Source: Dehalococcoidia bacterium
GTDB lineage: Bacteria > Chloroflexota > Dehalococcoidia > Tepidiformales > Tepidiformaceae
NCBI GenBank assembly: GCA_020850615.1
Contig: JADZEI010000001.1
Location: 52,402-116,401 of the forward strand
Direction: 5' to 3'
Length of the DNA: 64,000 nucleotides
Shown one piece after another: positions 23,585 through 31,218 of this stretch. Every line of letters begins with the position of its first letter. Positions within the stretch are counted from its first letter, which is position 1. A program made the translations under genes and the position numbers. Under the pieces are notes generated by a model. The model searched no databases, was not told the DNA's origin, and worked only from the letters and a program-made list of their open reading frames with translations.

Positions 23585-24355
23585 ATGTGGATTCGCCTGC
23601 GCCAGATCGCGCTGATTGTGAACGACGCGGATGCCGTCGCGAAGCTCGCCTCGGACGTGTTCGGGCTGGAAGTTGCGTTCGAAGACCCGCACCTGCCGGC
23701 CGCCTTCGGGCTGCAGAACCGGCTGCTGCCGGTCGGGACGCAGTTCCTCGAGCTGTGCGCGCCGGTGCGGGAGAACACGGCGGGCGGGCGCTACCTCGAC
23801 CGGCGCGGCGGCGACGGCGGCTACATGGTCATCTGCCAGGTGGACGACCACCCGCCGCGCAAGGCCCGCGTGCAGGAGCTGGGCATCCGCGTGGTGGCCG
23901 CGCGCGACACGGACACGTACTGCCTGATGCAGCTCCACCCGCAGGACACCGGCGGCTCGTTCCTGGAGATGGACTGGCACGCGGGGCCGGACGCGGACCC
24001 GCCGCTCTGGACGCACGCGATCGAGGGCGACTGGTGGACGAAGGTGCACACGGACCGCGTGCGCGCGATCGTCGCGGCCGAGATCCAGGACCCGGAGCCG
24101 GAGCAGCTGGCCGCGCGCTGGAGCGCCATCATCCAGGAGCCGGTGGCGAAGGACGACGCCGGCAACGCGACCATCCGCATCGACAATGCCACGCTCCGGT
24201 TCGTGCCCTGCAGCGACGGGCGGCCGTCCGGGCTCGGCGGGATCGACCTGGCGGCGACGGACGCCGCGGCCGTGCGCGCAGCCGCCGCGAAGGCGGGGGT
24301 GCTCGGGGACGACGGCGTGATCATGCTTGGCGGGGTGCGCGTGCGGCTGGTGTAG
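23585..24355 (+). CDS. VOC-superfamily glyoxalase-like protein
   Basis: This 256-residue protein has two vicinal-oxygen-chelate modules. The first (1-120) opens MWIRLRQIALIVNDADAVAK and contains GTQFLELCAPV and GGYMVICQVDD; the second (about 130-256) is less conserved. The pattern fits the Glyoxalase_3-type domain (PF13468), for which no reaction is fixed. AGGAGGG precedes the ATG and a TAGACT hexamer sits at 23528-23533, predicting a leader of about 45 nt. It is not obviously part of an operon; xerC-like follows after 118 nt. Confidence 0.82.
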   Translation: MWIRLRQIALIVNDADAVAKLASDVFGLEVAFEDPHLPAAFGLQNRLLPVGTQFLELCAPVRENTAGGRYLDRRGGDGGYMVICQVDDHPPRKARVQELGIRVVAARDTDTYCLMQLHPQDTGGSFLEMDWHAGPDADPPLWTHAIEGDWWTKVHTDRVRAIVAAEIQDPEPEQLAARWSAIIQEPVAKDDAGNATIRIDNATLRFVPCSDGRPSGLGGIDLAATDAAAVRAAAAKAGVLGDDGVIMLGGVRVRLV

Positions 24356-24438
24356 GTGCGGATCGCCAGCGGCGGCCGCTGCGCCCACCGGTCGCGCCCG
24401 TGGCGGTGCGTGGCACCGTAGTGGGCGGGCCGGGGCCA

Positions 24439-24466
24439 TTGCGCTTTCGCGCCTTGACCCTATGCT
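24439..24466 (+). promoter_or_regulatory. Promoter of the Xer recombinase gene, leaderless
   Basis: A -35-like TTGCGC (24439-24444) and -10 TATGCT (24461-24466) are separated by 16 nt. The ATG at 24474 is only 7 nt past the -10, so the mRNA should begin at the start codon. Confidence 0.5.
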
Positions 24467-24473
24467 CGCGTTT

Positions 24474-25439
24474 ATGACGAGCGCGGTGCCCGCCCACAAG
24501 ACCGCCGAGGCGTACCTCGACGCCTACCTGCGTGAGCTGGCGGCGATGGGGAACCGCTCGCAGCACACGATCCGCAACTACCGGAACGACATCGGCCAAT
24601 TCCTGGCGTGGTGCGGCGAGCGCGAGGTGGAGCCGCTACGGATGGACCGGCACACGTTCCGCTCGTACCTGGCCGGGCTGCGCGAGCAGGGCATCGTGGC
24701 GGCGTCGATCACGCGGCGGACGAGCACGGTGCACGGGTTCTACCGCTACCTGCTGCGGGAAGGCGCGACGGAGAAGGATCTGCTCTACGGCACGGCGCTG
24801 CCGAAGAAGCCGAAGCGGCTGCCGAAGGTGCTCGACGGCGGCGTCATCGCCCAGCTCCTGGCGGCGCCGGACCGGGGCACCCCGGCCGGGCTGCGCGATG
24901 CGGCGATCCTCGAACTGCTGTACGGCGGTGGGCTGCGCATCTCGGAGCTGGTGGCACTCGATGTGACCCACGTGGACCGCGACAACTGGGCGGCGATCGT
25001 GCGGGGCAAGGGTGCGAAGGAGCGCGTCGTGCTGTTCGGCTCGCCGGCAATGGAGGCGCTCGAAGCCTACCTCCGGGACGGGCGTGGCAAGCTCTCGCAG
25101 GGGCCCGAGCCGGCGCTGTTCCTGAATCGCTCCGGCGGGCGGCTCACCGCTCGCAGCGTGCAGACGATGATCAAGCGGTGCGCGCTGGCCGCCGGGATCG
25201 CCGAGGATGTGCACCCCCACCTGCTGCGCCACAGCTTCGCGACGCACCTGCTGGACGGCGGGGCGGACCTGCGGATCGTGCAGGACCTGCTCGGCCACTC
25301 GTCGCCGAACACCACGCAGATCTACACGCATGTGAGCCGCACGCAGCTGGCGAAGATCAGCGACCAGGCGTGGCAGGCAATCGCCGAGCAGGCGCTGGAG
25401 AAGCCGCGCTCGAAGCGGGCGCGCAAGGAAGCGAGCTGA
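24474..25439 (+). CDS. xerC: Tyrosine recombinase, XerC/XerD type
   Basis: This 321-residue site-specific recombinase has an N-terminal SAM-like core-binding domain (about 10-100) and a catalytic domain with all key residues: Arg155 (GLRISEL), a Lys in the GKGAKER hairpin near 179, His249 and Arg252 (HLLRHS), His275 (LGHSS) and Tyr284 (IYTHV). Length and lack of mobile-element neighbours point to the housekeeping chromosome-dimer recombinase rather than a phage integrase. A second in-frame ATG at 24462 overlaps the -10 element and is less likely. XerC versus XerD cannot be separated by eye. Confidence 0.88.
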   Translation: MTSAVPAHKTAEAYLDAYLRELAAMGNRSQHTIRNYRNDIGQFLAWCGEREVEPLRMDRHTFRSYLAGLREQGIVAASITRRTSTVHGFYRYLLREGATEKDLLYGTALPKKPKRLPKVLDGGVIAQLLAAPDRGTPAGLRDAAILELLYGGGLRISELVALDVTHVDRDNWAAIVRGKGAKERVVLFGSPAMEALEAYLRDGRGKLSQGPEPALFLNRSGGRLTARSVQTMIKRCALAAGIAEDVHPHLLRHSFATHLLDGGADLRIVQDLLGHSSPNTTQIYTHVSRTQLAKISDQAWQAIAEQALEKPRSKRARKEAS

Positions 25440-25453
25440 CCGGACAGGGGCCA

Positions 25454-25481
25454 CCCCCGGCGGGCTGCAACCGGCCGGGGG
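25454..25481 (+). terminator. GC-rich hairpin after xerC
   Basis: CCCCCGGC (25454-25461) pairs with GCCGGGGG (25474-25481) around a 12-nt loop. It lies 15 nt after the stop. There is no U-tract, so termination is uncertain. Confidence 0.35.
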
Positions 25482-25587
25482 CGTGAACAACCGGGCGCGA
25501 GGAGAGGTGCGCCTGTTGTTAATGACGCGCGGCCGCAGGGACAGTTACGGCTGCGCGAAGACGAATCGTCAACGCCGGTAGGGCGGT

Positions 25588-26466
25588 TTAGCGGCGCTCG
25601 TCCGCCTTGAAGGGTCCATCGCGCCATTCGAGCGCGCTCTTGAGTCCCTTCTGGCGCGTGATCAGCGCGAATTCCCGATAGGACGGCGTCTCGTGGTAGA
25701 TGGCGTCGAACTCGGCGCCCTCAGCGGCGGCCGTGCGCAGGCCCTGGAGCTCGAACCAGCGGTTCGTGACGTGCTTGTGGATGCTCAGCGCATCGAGCGG
25801 GACCTGGGCGATGCGGCGGCAGTAGGCCATCACGTAGTCGTCGAGTTCGGCCGGGTCGACGGCGCGGTTGACCATGCCGATCCGCGCGGCTTCGCTGCCG
25901 TCGATCATGTCACCGGTGAAGAGCAGGTCCTTGGTGTGGAGCATGCCGATCTTCGCGGGCCACATGCCGAGGGTGATCGGGATGCCGATCGCGCGGCCGG
26001 CCGGGTGGCCGAAGCGCGCATCGCTCGCGGCGAAGACGATGTCGCAGGCGCCGATGAGCTCGCCGCCGCCGGCGAGGCAGTAGCCGTGCACCTGGGCGAC
26101 GATCGGCTTGCGGTAGGCCCACATCCAGAGCCAGCGGTGCACGCTCTCGCGCAGGCGCTCGCGGTCGACGGCGACGCGGGATTCGCCGAGCTCCCAGGCG
26201 CGGCGTCCCTCGCCTTCGGATGCGGAGCCGGCATCGTACGCGAGGTTCGGGCCACCCGGGGAGAGGTCGTAGCCGGCGCAGAACGCGCGCCCGTTCGCCT
26301 TCAGGCGGATGACGCGGACGGCGTCGCCGGGGTTGAGCTCGCGCAGGGCGGCTTCGAGGTCGTCGCGCAGGCCGTCGCTGATGGCGTTCATCTTCTCGGG
26401 GCGGTTGAGCGTGATGGTGGCGACGCCGCCGTCGATATCGACGAGCAGGTTTTCGTACTCGGCCAC
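25588..26466 (-). CDS. Enoyl-CoA hydratase/isomerase (crotonase) family protein
   Basis: This 292-residue crotonase-fold protein has the oxyanion-hole region (RAFCAGYDLSPGG) near residue 65 and the CoA/active-site segment (GYCLAGGGELIGACDIVFAA) near residue 130. The first catalytic Glu is present in GGGEL, but where hydratases have PExxxG this protein has HPAGRAIGI, so the second catalytic Glu is missing. Reactions other than hydration (isomerase, decarboxylase, hydrolase) are therefore possible. A GAGGAGAGGA ribosome site precedes the ATG. It is transcribed divergently from the methylisocitrate-lyase-like gene across about 100 nt. Confidence 0.85.
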   Translation of the reverse strand: MAEYENLLVDIDGGVATITLNRPEKMNAISDGLRDDLEAALRELNPGDAVRVIRLKANGRAFCAGYDLSPGGPNLAYDAGSASEGEGRRAWELGESRVAVDRERLRESVHRWLWMWAYRKPIVAQVHGYCLAGGGELIGACDIVFAASDARFGHPAGRAIGIPITLGMWPAKIGMLHTKDLLFTGDMIDGSEAARIGMVNRAVDPAELDDYVMAYCRRIAQVPLDALSIHKHVTNRWFELQGLRTAAAEGAEFDAIYHETPSYREFALITRQKGLKSALEWRDGPFKADERR

Positions 26467-26541
26467 GGGTCCTCTCCTCGGTGTGGTGATGGCGGCGAAT
26501 CATACGGAGGTGGGGCGGAACGCGTACGGCCGCCCGTTCGC

Positions 26542-26547
26542 TATACT
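26542..26547 (+). promoter_or_regulatory. -10 hexamer TATACT upstream of the methylisocitrate-lyase-like gene
   Basis: TATACT lies 20 nt before the GTG at 26568 and would give a very short leader holding just the GGAGG ribosome site. Confidence 0.4.
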
Positions 26548-26567
26548 CGCGGCCATCGGAGGTGGGC

Positions 26568-27446
26568 GTGACGGGACGGCCGGGCGAGGCGCTGCGGGAG
26601 CTGCTGGCGGGCGGGACACACATGGTCCCGGGCGTGTTCAATGCCGCGGTGGCGCTGCTCGCCGAGCGGGCAGGCTTCCCAGCCGTGTACGTGTCGGGCG
26701 CGGCGACCGCGAACGGCGTGGCGGGCGTGCCGGACATCGGGCTGATGACGATGGACGAGGTCGTGCGGCAGGCGCGCTACATCGCCGGCGCGGTGCGCGT
26801 GCCGGTCATCGCCGATGCGGACACCGGGTTCGGCGAGCCGCTGAACGTGATGCGCACGGTGCGCGCGTTCGAACGCGCGGGCATCGCGGGAATCCATATT
26901 GAAGACCAGGTGAACCCGAAGCGCTGCGGCCACCTCGATGGCAAGCAGGTGGTGCCGGCGGCGGAGATGGTGCGGAAAGTGCGTGCAGCCGTCGCCGCGC
27001 GCGAGGACCCGTCGTTCGTGGTCATCGCCCGGACGGACGCGCGCGGCGTGGAGGGGCTACACGCGGCGATCGCGCGGGGGCAGGCGTATGTGGCGGCGGG
27101 CGCGGACGTCATCTTCCCGGAGGGGCTCGCGACCGCGGAGGAGTTCGCGCGCTTCGCGGAGGCGGTGCACGCGCCGCTGCTCGCGAACATGACCGAGTTC
27201 GGCAAGACCGACTTGATCGACGCGGCCGGGTTCGCGGAGCTCGGCTACCGGCTGGTGCTGTTCCCGATGACGGCGTTCCGGGTGGCGATGAAGGCGGTCG
27301 AGGGCGCGTTCGCCGAGCTGTCGGCCGCGGGCACGCAGCGCGGCTTCATCGACCGCATGCAGACGCGCGACGAGCTGTACGACCTCGTGCGGTACGCCGA
27401 GTACGCCGCGCTCGACGAGCAGGTCGCGGGGTACCGCCAGGATTAG
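26568..27446 (+). CDS. Isocitrate lyase/PEP mutase family, methylisocitrate-lyase-like
   Basis: This 292-residue TIM-barrel enzyme contains the family signatures: substrate-binding SGAATAN (residues about 45), the metal site IADADTGFGE and the catalytic loop KRCGH near residue 122, which is the methylisocitrate lyase form (isocitrate lyase has KKCGH). GTG at 26568 is preferred over GTG at 26562 because GGAGG (26558-26562) then sits 5 nt upstream. It probably cleaves 2-methylisocitrate or a related 2-hydroxy/2-methyl di- or tricarboxylate. No methylcitrate synthase is adjacent. It converges with the cupin gene, overlapping by 4 nt. Confidence 0.87.
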   Translation: MTGRPGEALRELLAGGTHMVPGVFNAAVALLAERAGFPAVYVSGAATANGVAGVPDIGLMTMDEVVRQARYIAGAVRVPVIADADTGFGEPLNVMRTVRAFERAGIAGIHIEDQVNPKRCGHLDGKQVVPAAEMVRKVRAAVAAREDPSFVVIARTDARGVEGLHAAIARGQAYVAAGADVIFPEGLATAEEFARFAEAVHAPLLANMTEFGKTDLIDAAGFAELGYRLVLFPMTAFRVAMKAVEGAFAELSAAGTQRGFIDRMQTRDELYDLVRYAEYAALDEQVAGYRQD

Positions 27447-27814
27447 CCGTCGAGCACGGTGAACTGCGAGCCGGCCGGGGTGATCGAGAGGTGCGACATC
27501 GGCGAGCCGGTGTCGTGGGCGCCGTGCCAATGGTCCGTGTTCGCCGGGATGAGGACGGAGTCGCCGGCGGCGATGACCGTTTCGCCGTCGCGGCCGCCGA
27601 CCTTGCCAATGCCGGACACGACGTAGAGGAGCTGGTCGGTGCTGTGGCGGTGCCAGCCGGCGCGGGCGCCGGGCTCGAAGTGGACGACGGTGGCGCTGAC
27701 CTGGGGCTCGTCGCCGGCGGCCAGGCCGCGCGTCCAGACGCGGCCGCCTTCGAAGAGTGCGCCGCCGCGCTCGGCTGTGTCGCCGTCGCCGGCCTTGAGG
27801 ACGTGGATGGGCAT
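27443..27814 (-). CDS. Small cupin-domain protein
   Basis: This 123-residue single-cupin protein has both cupin motifs. Motif 1 has GARAGWHRHSTDQLLYVVSG with the metal-binding HxH and downstream acid; motif 2 has GDSVLIPANTDHWHGA. Metal binding is expected. The role is unknown; such cupins act as small dioxygenases, isomerases or sensors. A GGGGG-type ribosome site lies upstream of the ATG. It is tail-to-tail with the methylisocitrate-lyase-like gene with a 4-nt overlap, and upstream of the GH13 stop only in position, not in operon order. Confidence 0.85.
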   Translation of the reverse strand: MPIHVLKAGDGDTAERGGALFEGGRVWTRGLAAGDEPQVSATVVHFEPGARAGWHRHSTDQLLYVVSGIGKVGGRDGETVIAAGDSVLIPANTDHWHGAHDTGSPMSHLSITPAGSQFTVLDG

Positions 27815-27862
27815 GTGCGCCTCCGCGGGGGGTATGGCGGCAGTATGGCCGATCGCGCGCGG

Positions 27863-29806
27863 CTACGGGTGGTTGGCGAGCACGACCACGCCGGACGGCG
27901 GGACGTCCGCGACGTGGACGAAGGCGCGCCCGGCAGCGTCCCGCTGGACCGGGAGGCGGGTTCCGGGGGCGTGGCCCGGCTGGCCAATGGCGGCGGAGGA
28001 GCTGCGCGCCACGGTCATCTCCGAGCCCGGTGGGTTGAGCCCGCCATCGACGAGGACGGCTGCGCCGCGCGCTGCGAGGCCGTGGGTGTTCACGGCGCAG
28101 ACCAGCTCTTCGTCGTCGAGGATGCGGGACCAGGCGAGGAGCTCGCCGGCGCCGTGCTGGGCGAAGGGCCGGCCGAGGAAGCTCGTCGGGCGGAGGTACT
28201 GGCGACCGAGCCGGAGCGGCACGTAGCGGCGGCGCGTCTCGTTCATCGCGGCGATGAGCCGGAAGAGCGGGAACTCCGGGTCGAAGCAGTGGCGCCCGGC
28301 GGTGCCGAACGGTCCGAATCCGGGGAGCGATTCGTCCAGGGCGCCGCCGTTCGCGGGCAGGCCCGCGCGGCCGGAAGCGCGCGGGTGGCGCGGCCCGAAC
28401 ATGGCCTCGCGGAGGTAGCGGTCCGAGCCGCCCCAGCCGGGGAGGTAGTGGTGGGCGGCGGGCTCGGGGCCGGCGAGCGCCTGCTCGGTGCCGTAGTAGA
28501 CGCAGGGGATGCCGAGCGTGAAGAGCTGGAGGGCGATGGCGGCGCCGGCCTGGAGCGGCGATGGCGCACTGGTTGCGAACCGCAGCTTCGCGCCGAAGAC
28601 GTGGTCGTGATCATCGAGGACGGAAACGTGGTGCGCGCCGAGGTTGCGGTGCGACCCCATGACCGCCTTGCCGGGGTCGAAGCCGTCGAAGTAGGCGGCG
28701 GGGTGGACGAGGCCCCTGGCCACGCCGGTGAGCGCGAGCCGCATTTCGCCGATGTCGAGCGCAGCGTTGAGGTTCATGCCGAGCACGTCCAGGTAGCGGT
28801 CCTGGTTGGTGTCGCCGCCCGCGACTTCGCCGACAAGGAAGAAGTCGCTCTTGCCGAGGCGGTTGGCGAACTCCTTGATGGCGCCGCAGAAGTTGCGGCC
28901 CTGCTCGAAGGAGACGTGCTTCAGCGTGTCGATGCGGAAGCCGTCGCAGTCCGTGAGGGCGATCCAGTACTTGTAGCACTCGACGAGGACGCGGAGGGCG
29001 TCGGTCCCGGCGCCGCGTTCGAGGTTGAAATCGCGGAGGTCGAAGAAGTCGGAGCGCTTGTGCTCGGCGTGCTCGTCCTCAATGGAGCCGCCGCCGAGGT
29101 CGCCCATGCCGGCGCGGGTGTAGATGGCGGAATCCTGGAGCTCGGCCGGCCAGGCGGCATCGTCGGGGCCGGGCGTGGCCGCCAACGTGTCGTCGCCGCC
29201 GCGCCAGGCGATGTCGGCGTAGAAGCCGGGCCAGGGGCGGTACGCGGGCGTCCGGACGCGGTTCCCGCCCACCGCGTAGTCGAAGTTGGCGCCGGAGTGG
29301 TTGAAGATCACGTCGAGGATGACGCGCATCTCGCGGGCGTGGGCGGCGGCGACCATCGCGACGAGCTCCTCGCGGGTGCCGAAGCGGGGGTCGACTTCGA
29401 GGAAGTCCTGGATGCCGTAGCCGTGGTAGGTGTCGAGGTGGCCGCGCTGCTTGAACACGGGCCCGACCCAGATCGCGGTCACGCCGAGGTCGCGCAGGTA
29501 GTCCAGCCGCCCGGTGATGCCGGCGATGGTCCCGCCCTGCCAGCGGTCCGCGCCGGACCGGGCCCAGCGGTCCCAGCGCCAGGGCTCGCCGGAGGGGGCG
29601 GCGGGCCGGGCGGCGGCGCGGTCGTCGCGGTCGAGCAGCTCGCGGGTGTGCTCCTGGCCGTCGCTGAACCGGTCGGGGAGGAGGAAGTAGAGGACCTCGT
29701 TGCGCCAGTCGGCGGGCGACGGGTAGGCGCCGTTGGCCAGCGCCCGCGGCACGTCGGCGACGCGCCCGGGGCGCGGCGTGGCGAGGATACGGACGGCGTT
29801 GCTCAT
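27863..29806 (-). CDS. Alpha-amylase family glycoside hydrolase (GH13)
   Basis: This 647-residue enzyme has a GH13 catalytic barrel. Visible conserved regions are DVIFNHSG (region I), DGFRIDTLKHV (nucleophile Asp near 292), VGEVAGG (acid/base Glu near 327) and VLDDHDH (third acid near 400), followed by a beta-sandwich C-terminal domain. The N-terminus lacks a signal peptide, suggesting a cytoplasmic enzyme acting on storage glucan or maltodextrin. A long Arg/Ala-rich insertion (about 55-80) precedes the barrel. It may work with the glucan phosphorylase at 14.3 kb. Exact specificity (amylase, trehalose synthase-like, glucosyltransferase) is not determined. Confidence 0.9.
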   Translation of the reverse strand: MSNAVRILATPRPGRVADVPRALANGAYPSPADWRNEVLYFLLPDRFSDGQEHTRELLDRDDRAAARPAAPSGEPWRWDRWARSGADRWQGGTIAGITGRLDYLRDLGVTAIWVGPVFKQRGHLDTYHGYGIQDFLEVDPRFGTREELVAMVAAAHAREMRVILDVIFNHSGANFDYAVGGNRVRTPAYRPWPGFYADIAWRGGDDTLAATPGPDDAAWPAELQDSAIYTRAGMGDLGGGSIEDEHAEHKRSDFFDLRDFNLERGAGTDALRVLVECYKYWIALTDCDGFRIDTLKHVSFEQGRNFCGAIKEFANRLGKSDFFLVGEVAGGDTNQDRYLDVLGMNLNAALDIGEMRLALTGVARGLVHPAAYFDGFDPGKAVMGSHRNLGAHHVSVLDDHDHVFGAKLRFATSAPSPLQAGAAIALQLFTLGIPCVYYGTEQALAGPEPAAHHYLPGWGGSDRYLREAMFGPRHPRASGRAGLPANGGALDESLPGFGPFGTAGRHCFDPEFPLFRLIAAMNETRRRYVPLRLGRQYLRPTSFLGRPFAQHGAGELLAWSRILDDEELVCAVNTHGLAARGAAVLVDGGLNPPGSEMTVARSSSAAIGQPGHAPGTRLPVQRDAAGRAFVHVADVPPSGVVVLANHP

Positions 29807-29903
29807 GGCAGCCCTCCCGGCGTGGGGGATTGCGCGGGGCGGCGCGCCGGGATGGTATACCGCTGAGGTTACGCTTTCGATATCACGCGTCCCGATTGGG
29901 ACG

Positions 29904-30284
29904 TTACTTCATCTGGTTTTGGAACTCGAAGAGGTCGAAGTAGTCGCGCCAGGCGGCGATCTTGCCGTCGCGGATTTCGAACACGCCGCAGACGCGGACG
30001 GCGACGCTCTTTTCGCCGAGGAGGAAGCGGTCGACGCGCTCGTTCATGACGACGTTGCCGCTGGCGACCTGGTTCAGGATCTCCCAGCCCTTTGACTTCA
30101 TGCCCTGGGCGGCCATCGCGCCCATCGCCTTGCCGATGGCGGCGGCGCCGGTGACCGAGGGCTCGACCGGGATGTTCTTGTAGACCGCGTCGTCGGTGAA
30201 GTAGGCGGCGATCCGGTCGCCGTCGGGGGCTTCGGCGTCGAATTCGCGGACGAAGTTGGTGACGATGGTGGTGGGGTCAGTCAT
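29904..30284 (-). CDS. Limonene-1,2-epoxide hydrolase-like protein
   Basis: This 126-residue alpha+beta-barrel protein retains the full limonene-epoxide hydrolase constellation: Tyr35 and Asn37 (VYKNIP), Arg83 and Asp85 (NERVDR) and Asp114 (WRDYFD), with spacing close to the Rhodococcus enzyme's Y53/N55/R99/D101/D132. It should open an epoxide to a diol by a concerted single step. The ATG at 30284 is 8 nt after TACACT, so the transcript is probably leaderless; a longer frame to 30371 is rejected. It is followed by the GH13 gene about 100 nt away in position and has no operon partner. Confidence 0.85.
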   Translation of the reverse strand: MTDPTTIVTNFVREFDAEAPDGDRIAAYFTDDAVYKNIPVEPSVTGAAAIGKAMGAMAAQGMKSKGWEILNQVASGNVVMNERVDRFLLGEKSVAVRVCGVFEIRDGKIAAWRDYFDLFEFQNQMK

Positions 30285-30292
30285 GGCGCGGG

Positions 30293-30298
30293 AGTGTA
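30293..30298 (-). promoter_or_regulatory. -10 hexamer TACACT, leaderless start of the epoxide hydrolase
   Basis: TACACT on the minus strand lies 8 nt before the ATG at 30284. No ribosome-binding site intervenes. Confidence 0.5.
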
Positions 30299-30384
30299 GC
30301 AGGACTGGGCCGCCGGGTGGCGCGCGATGGCCGCGGCCGGCCGGAGGGGGAACCCGGCGCAGCCGCGGCATCGCAGCGAGGCGG

Positions 30385-31218
30385 TCAGCTGGCCTCAGCG
30401 GGCGCGGCGAGGCCGGTCTCGGACTCGGACTGCGGGCGCCGGAGCACAGCGAGGTCGGCGTTCGCGAGCCAGTAGGCGATACCGACGAACCCTGCGCCGC
30501 CGACGATGTTGCCCAGCGTCACGGGCACGAGGTTGTGGACGAACCCGCCCCAGGTCACGGTGTCCGGGTGCTCCTGGAGGAGGGCGACGCCGAGCAGGGT
30601 CATGTTCGCGACGCTGTGTTCGAACCCGGCGCCGATGAAGGCGAACAGGCACCAGAAGATCATGACGAGCTTCGCGGTGTCGCCCTGGACGCGGAAGGTG
30701 GACCAGACGGCGAGGCAGACCAGCCAGTTGCAGAGCACGCCGCGGAGGAAGAGGTCGGTCGCGGCGAGGTTCATCTTGGTCGTGGCGGTCTTCGCGACGA
30801 AGTCGAGCTGCGGGGCAGCGCCGAGGACGCCGCTTTCGGCGACGAGCCAGGCGAGGCCGAGCGAGCCGGCGAGATTGCCCACGAAGCTGAGCAGCCAGAT
30901 GCCGCCGGCGCTGCGGAGCGACGCCTGGCGCTTCAGCACGCCGATGGCCATGACCATGTTGTTGCCGGTGAAGAGCTCCGAGCCGGCGAAGATGACGAGC
31001 GAGAGGGCGACCCCGAAGGAGACGCCCATCGCGAGCTTCACGAAGGGCGAGCCAGCGGCCGAAAGGGGCGCGCCGATGGCGAAGATGAGGACGATCCCGA
31101 AGCCAACGTAGGCGCCGGCGAGGGCGGAGTGGATGAGGTAGCCGAGTGGGTTGGCGCGGAGGTAAGCGGCCTTCTTCGCGGCGGCGCCCGCGGCTATGGT
31201 CACGGCATCACCGGTCAT
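30385..31218 (-). CDS. nirC: Formate/nitrite transporter family channel (NirC-like)
   Basis: This 277-residue membrane channel has six predicted helices and the family signatures FAGSELFTGNNM near residue 77 and GFEHSVANMTLL near residue 205 (the His of the pore). Its start overlaps the stop of the nitrite reductase gene as ATGA, so the two proteins are made together. This makes nitrite the likely substrate, imported for assimilation. The ATG at 31218 was chosen from that overlap; the longer frame to 31488 lies within the reductase gene. The C-terminal 25 residues are polar and cytoplasmic. Confidence 0.92.
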   Translation of the reverse strand: MTGDAVTIAAGAAAKKAAYLRANPLGYLIHSALAGAYVGFGIVLIFAIGAPLSAAGSPFVKLAMGVSFGVALSLVIFAGSELFTGNNMVMAIGVLKRQASLRSAGGIWLLSFVGNLAGSLGLAWLVAESGVLGAAPQLDFVAKTATTKMNLAATDLFLRGVLCNWLVCLAVWSTFRVQGDTAKLVMIFWCLFAFIGAGFEHSVANMTLLGVALLQEHPDTVTWGGFVHNLVPVTLGNIVGGAGFVGIAYWLANADLAVLRRPQSESETGLAAPAEAS

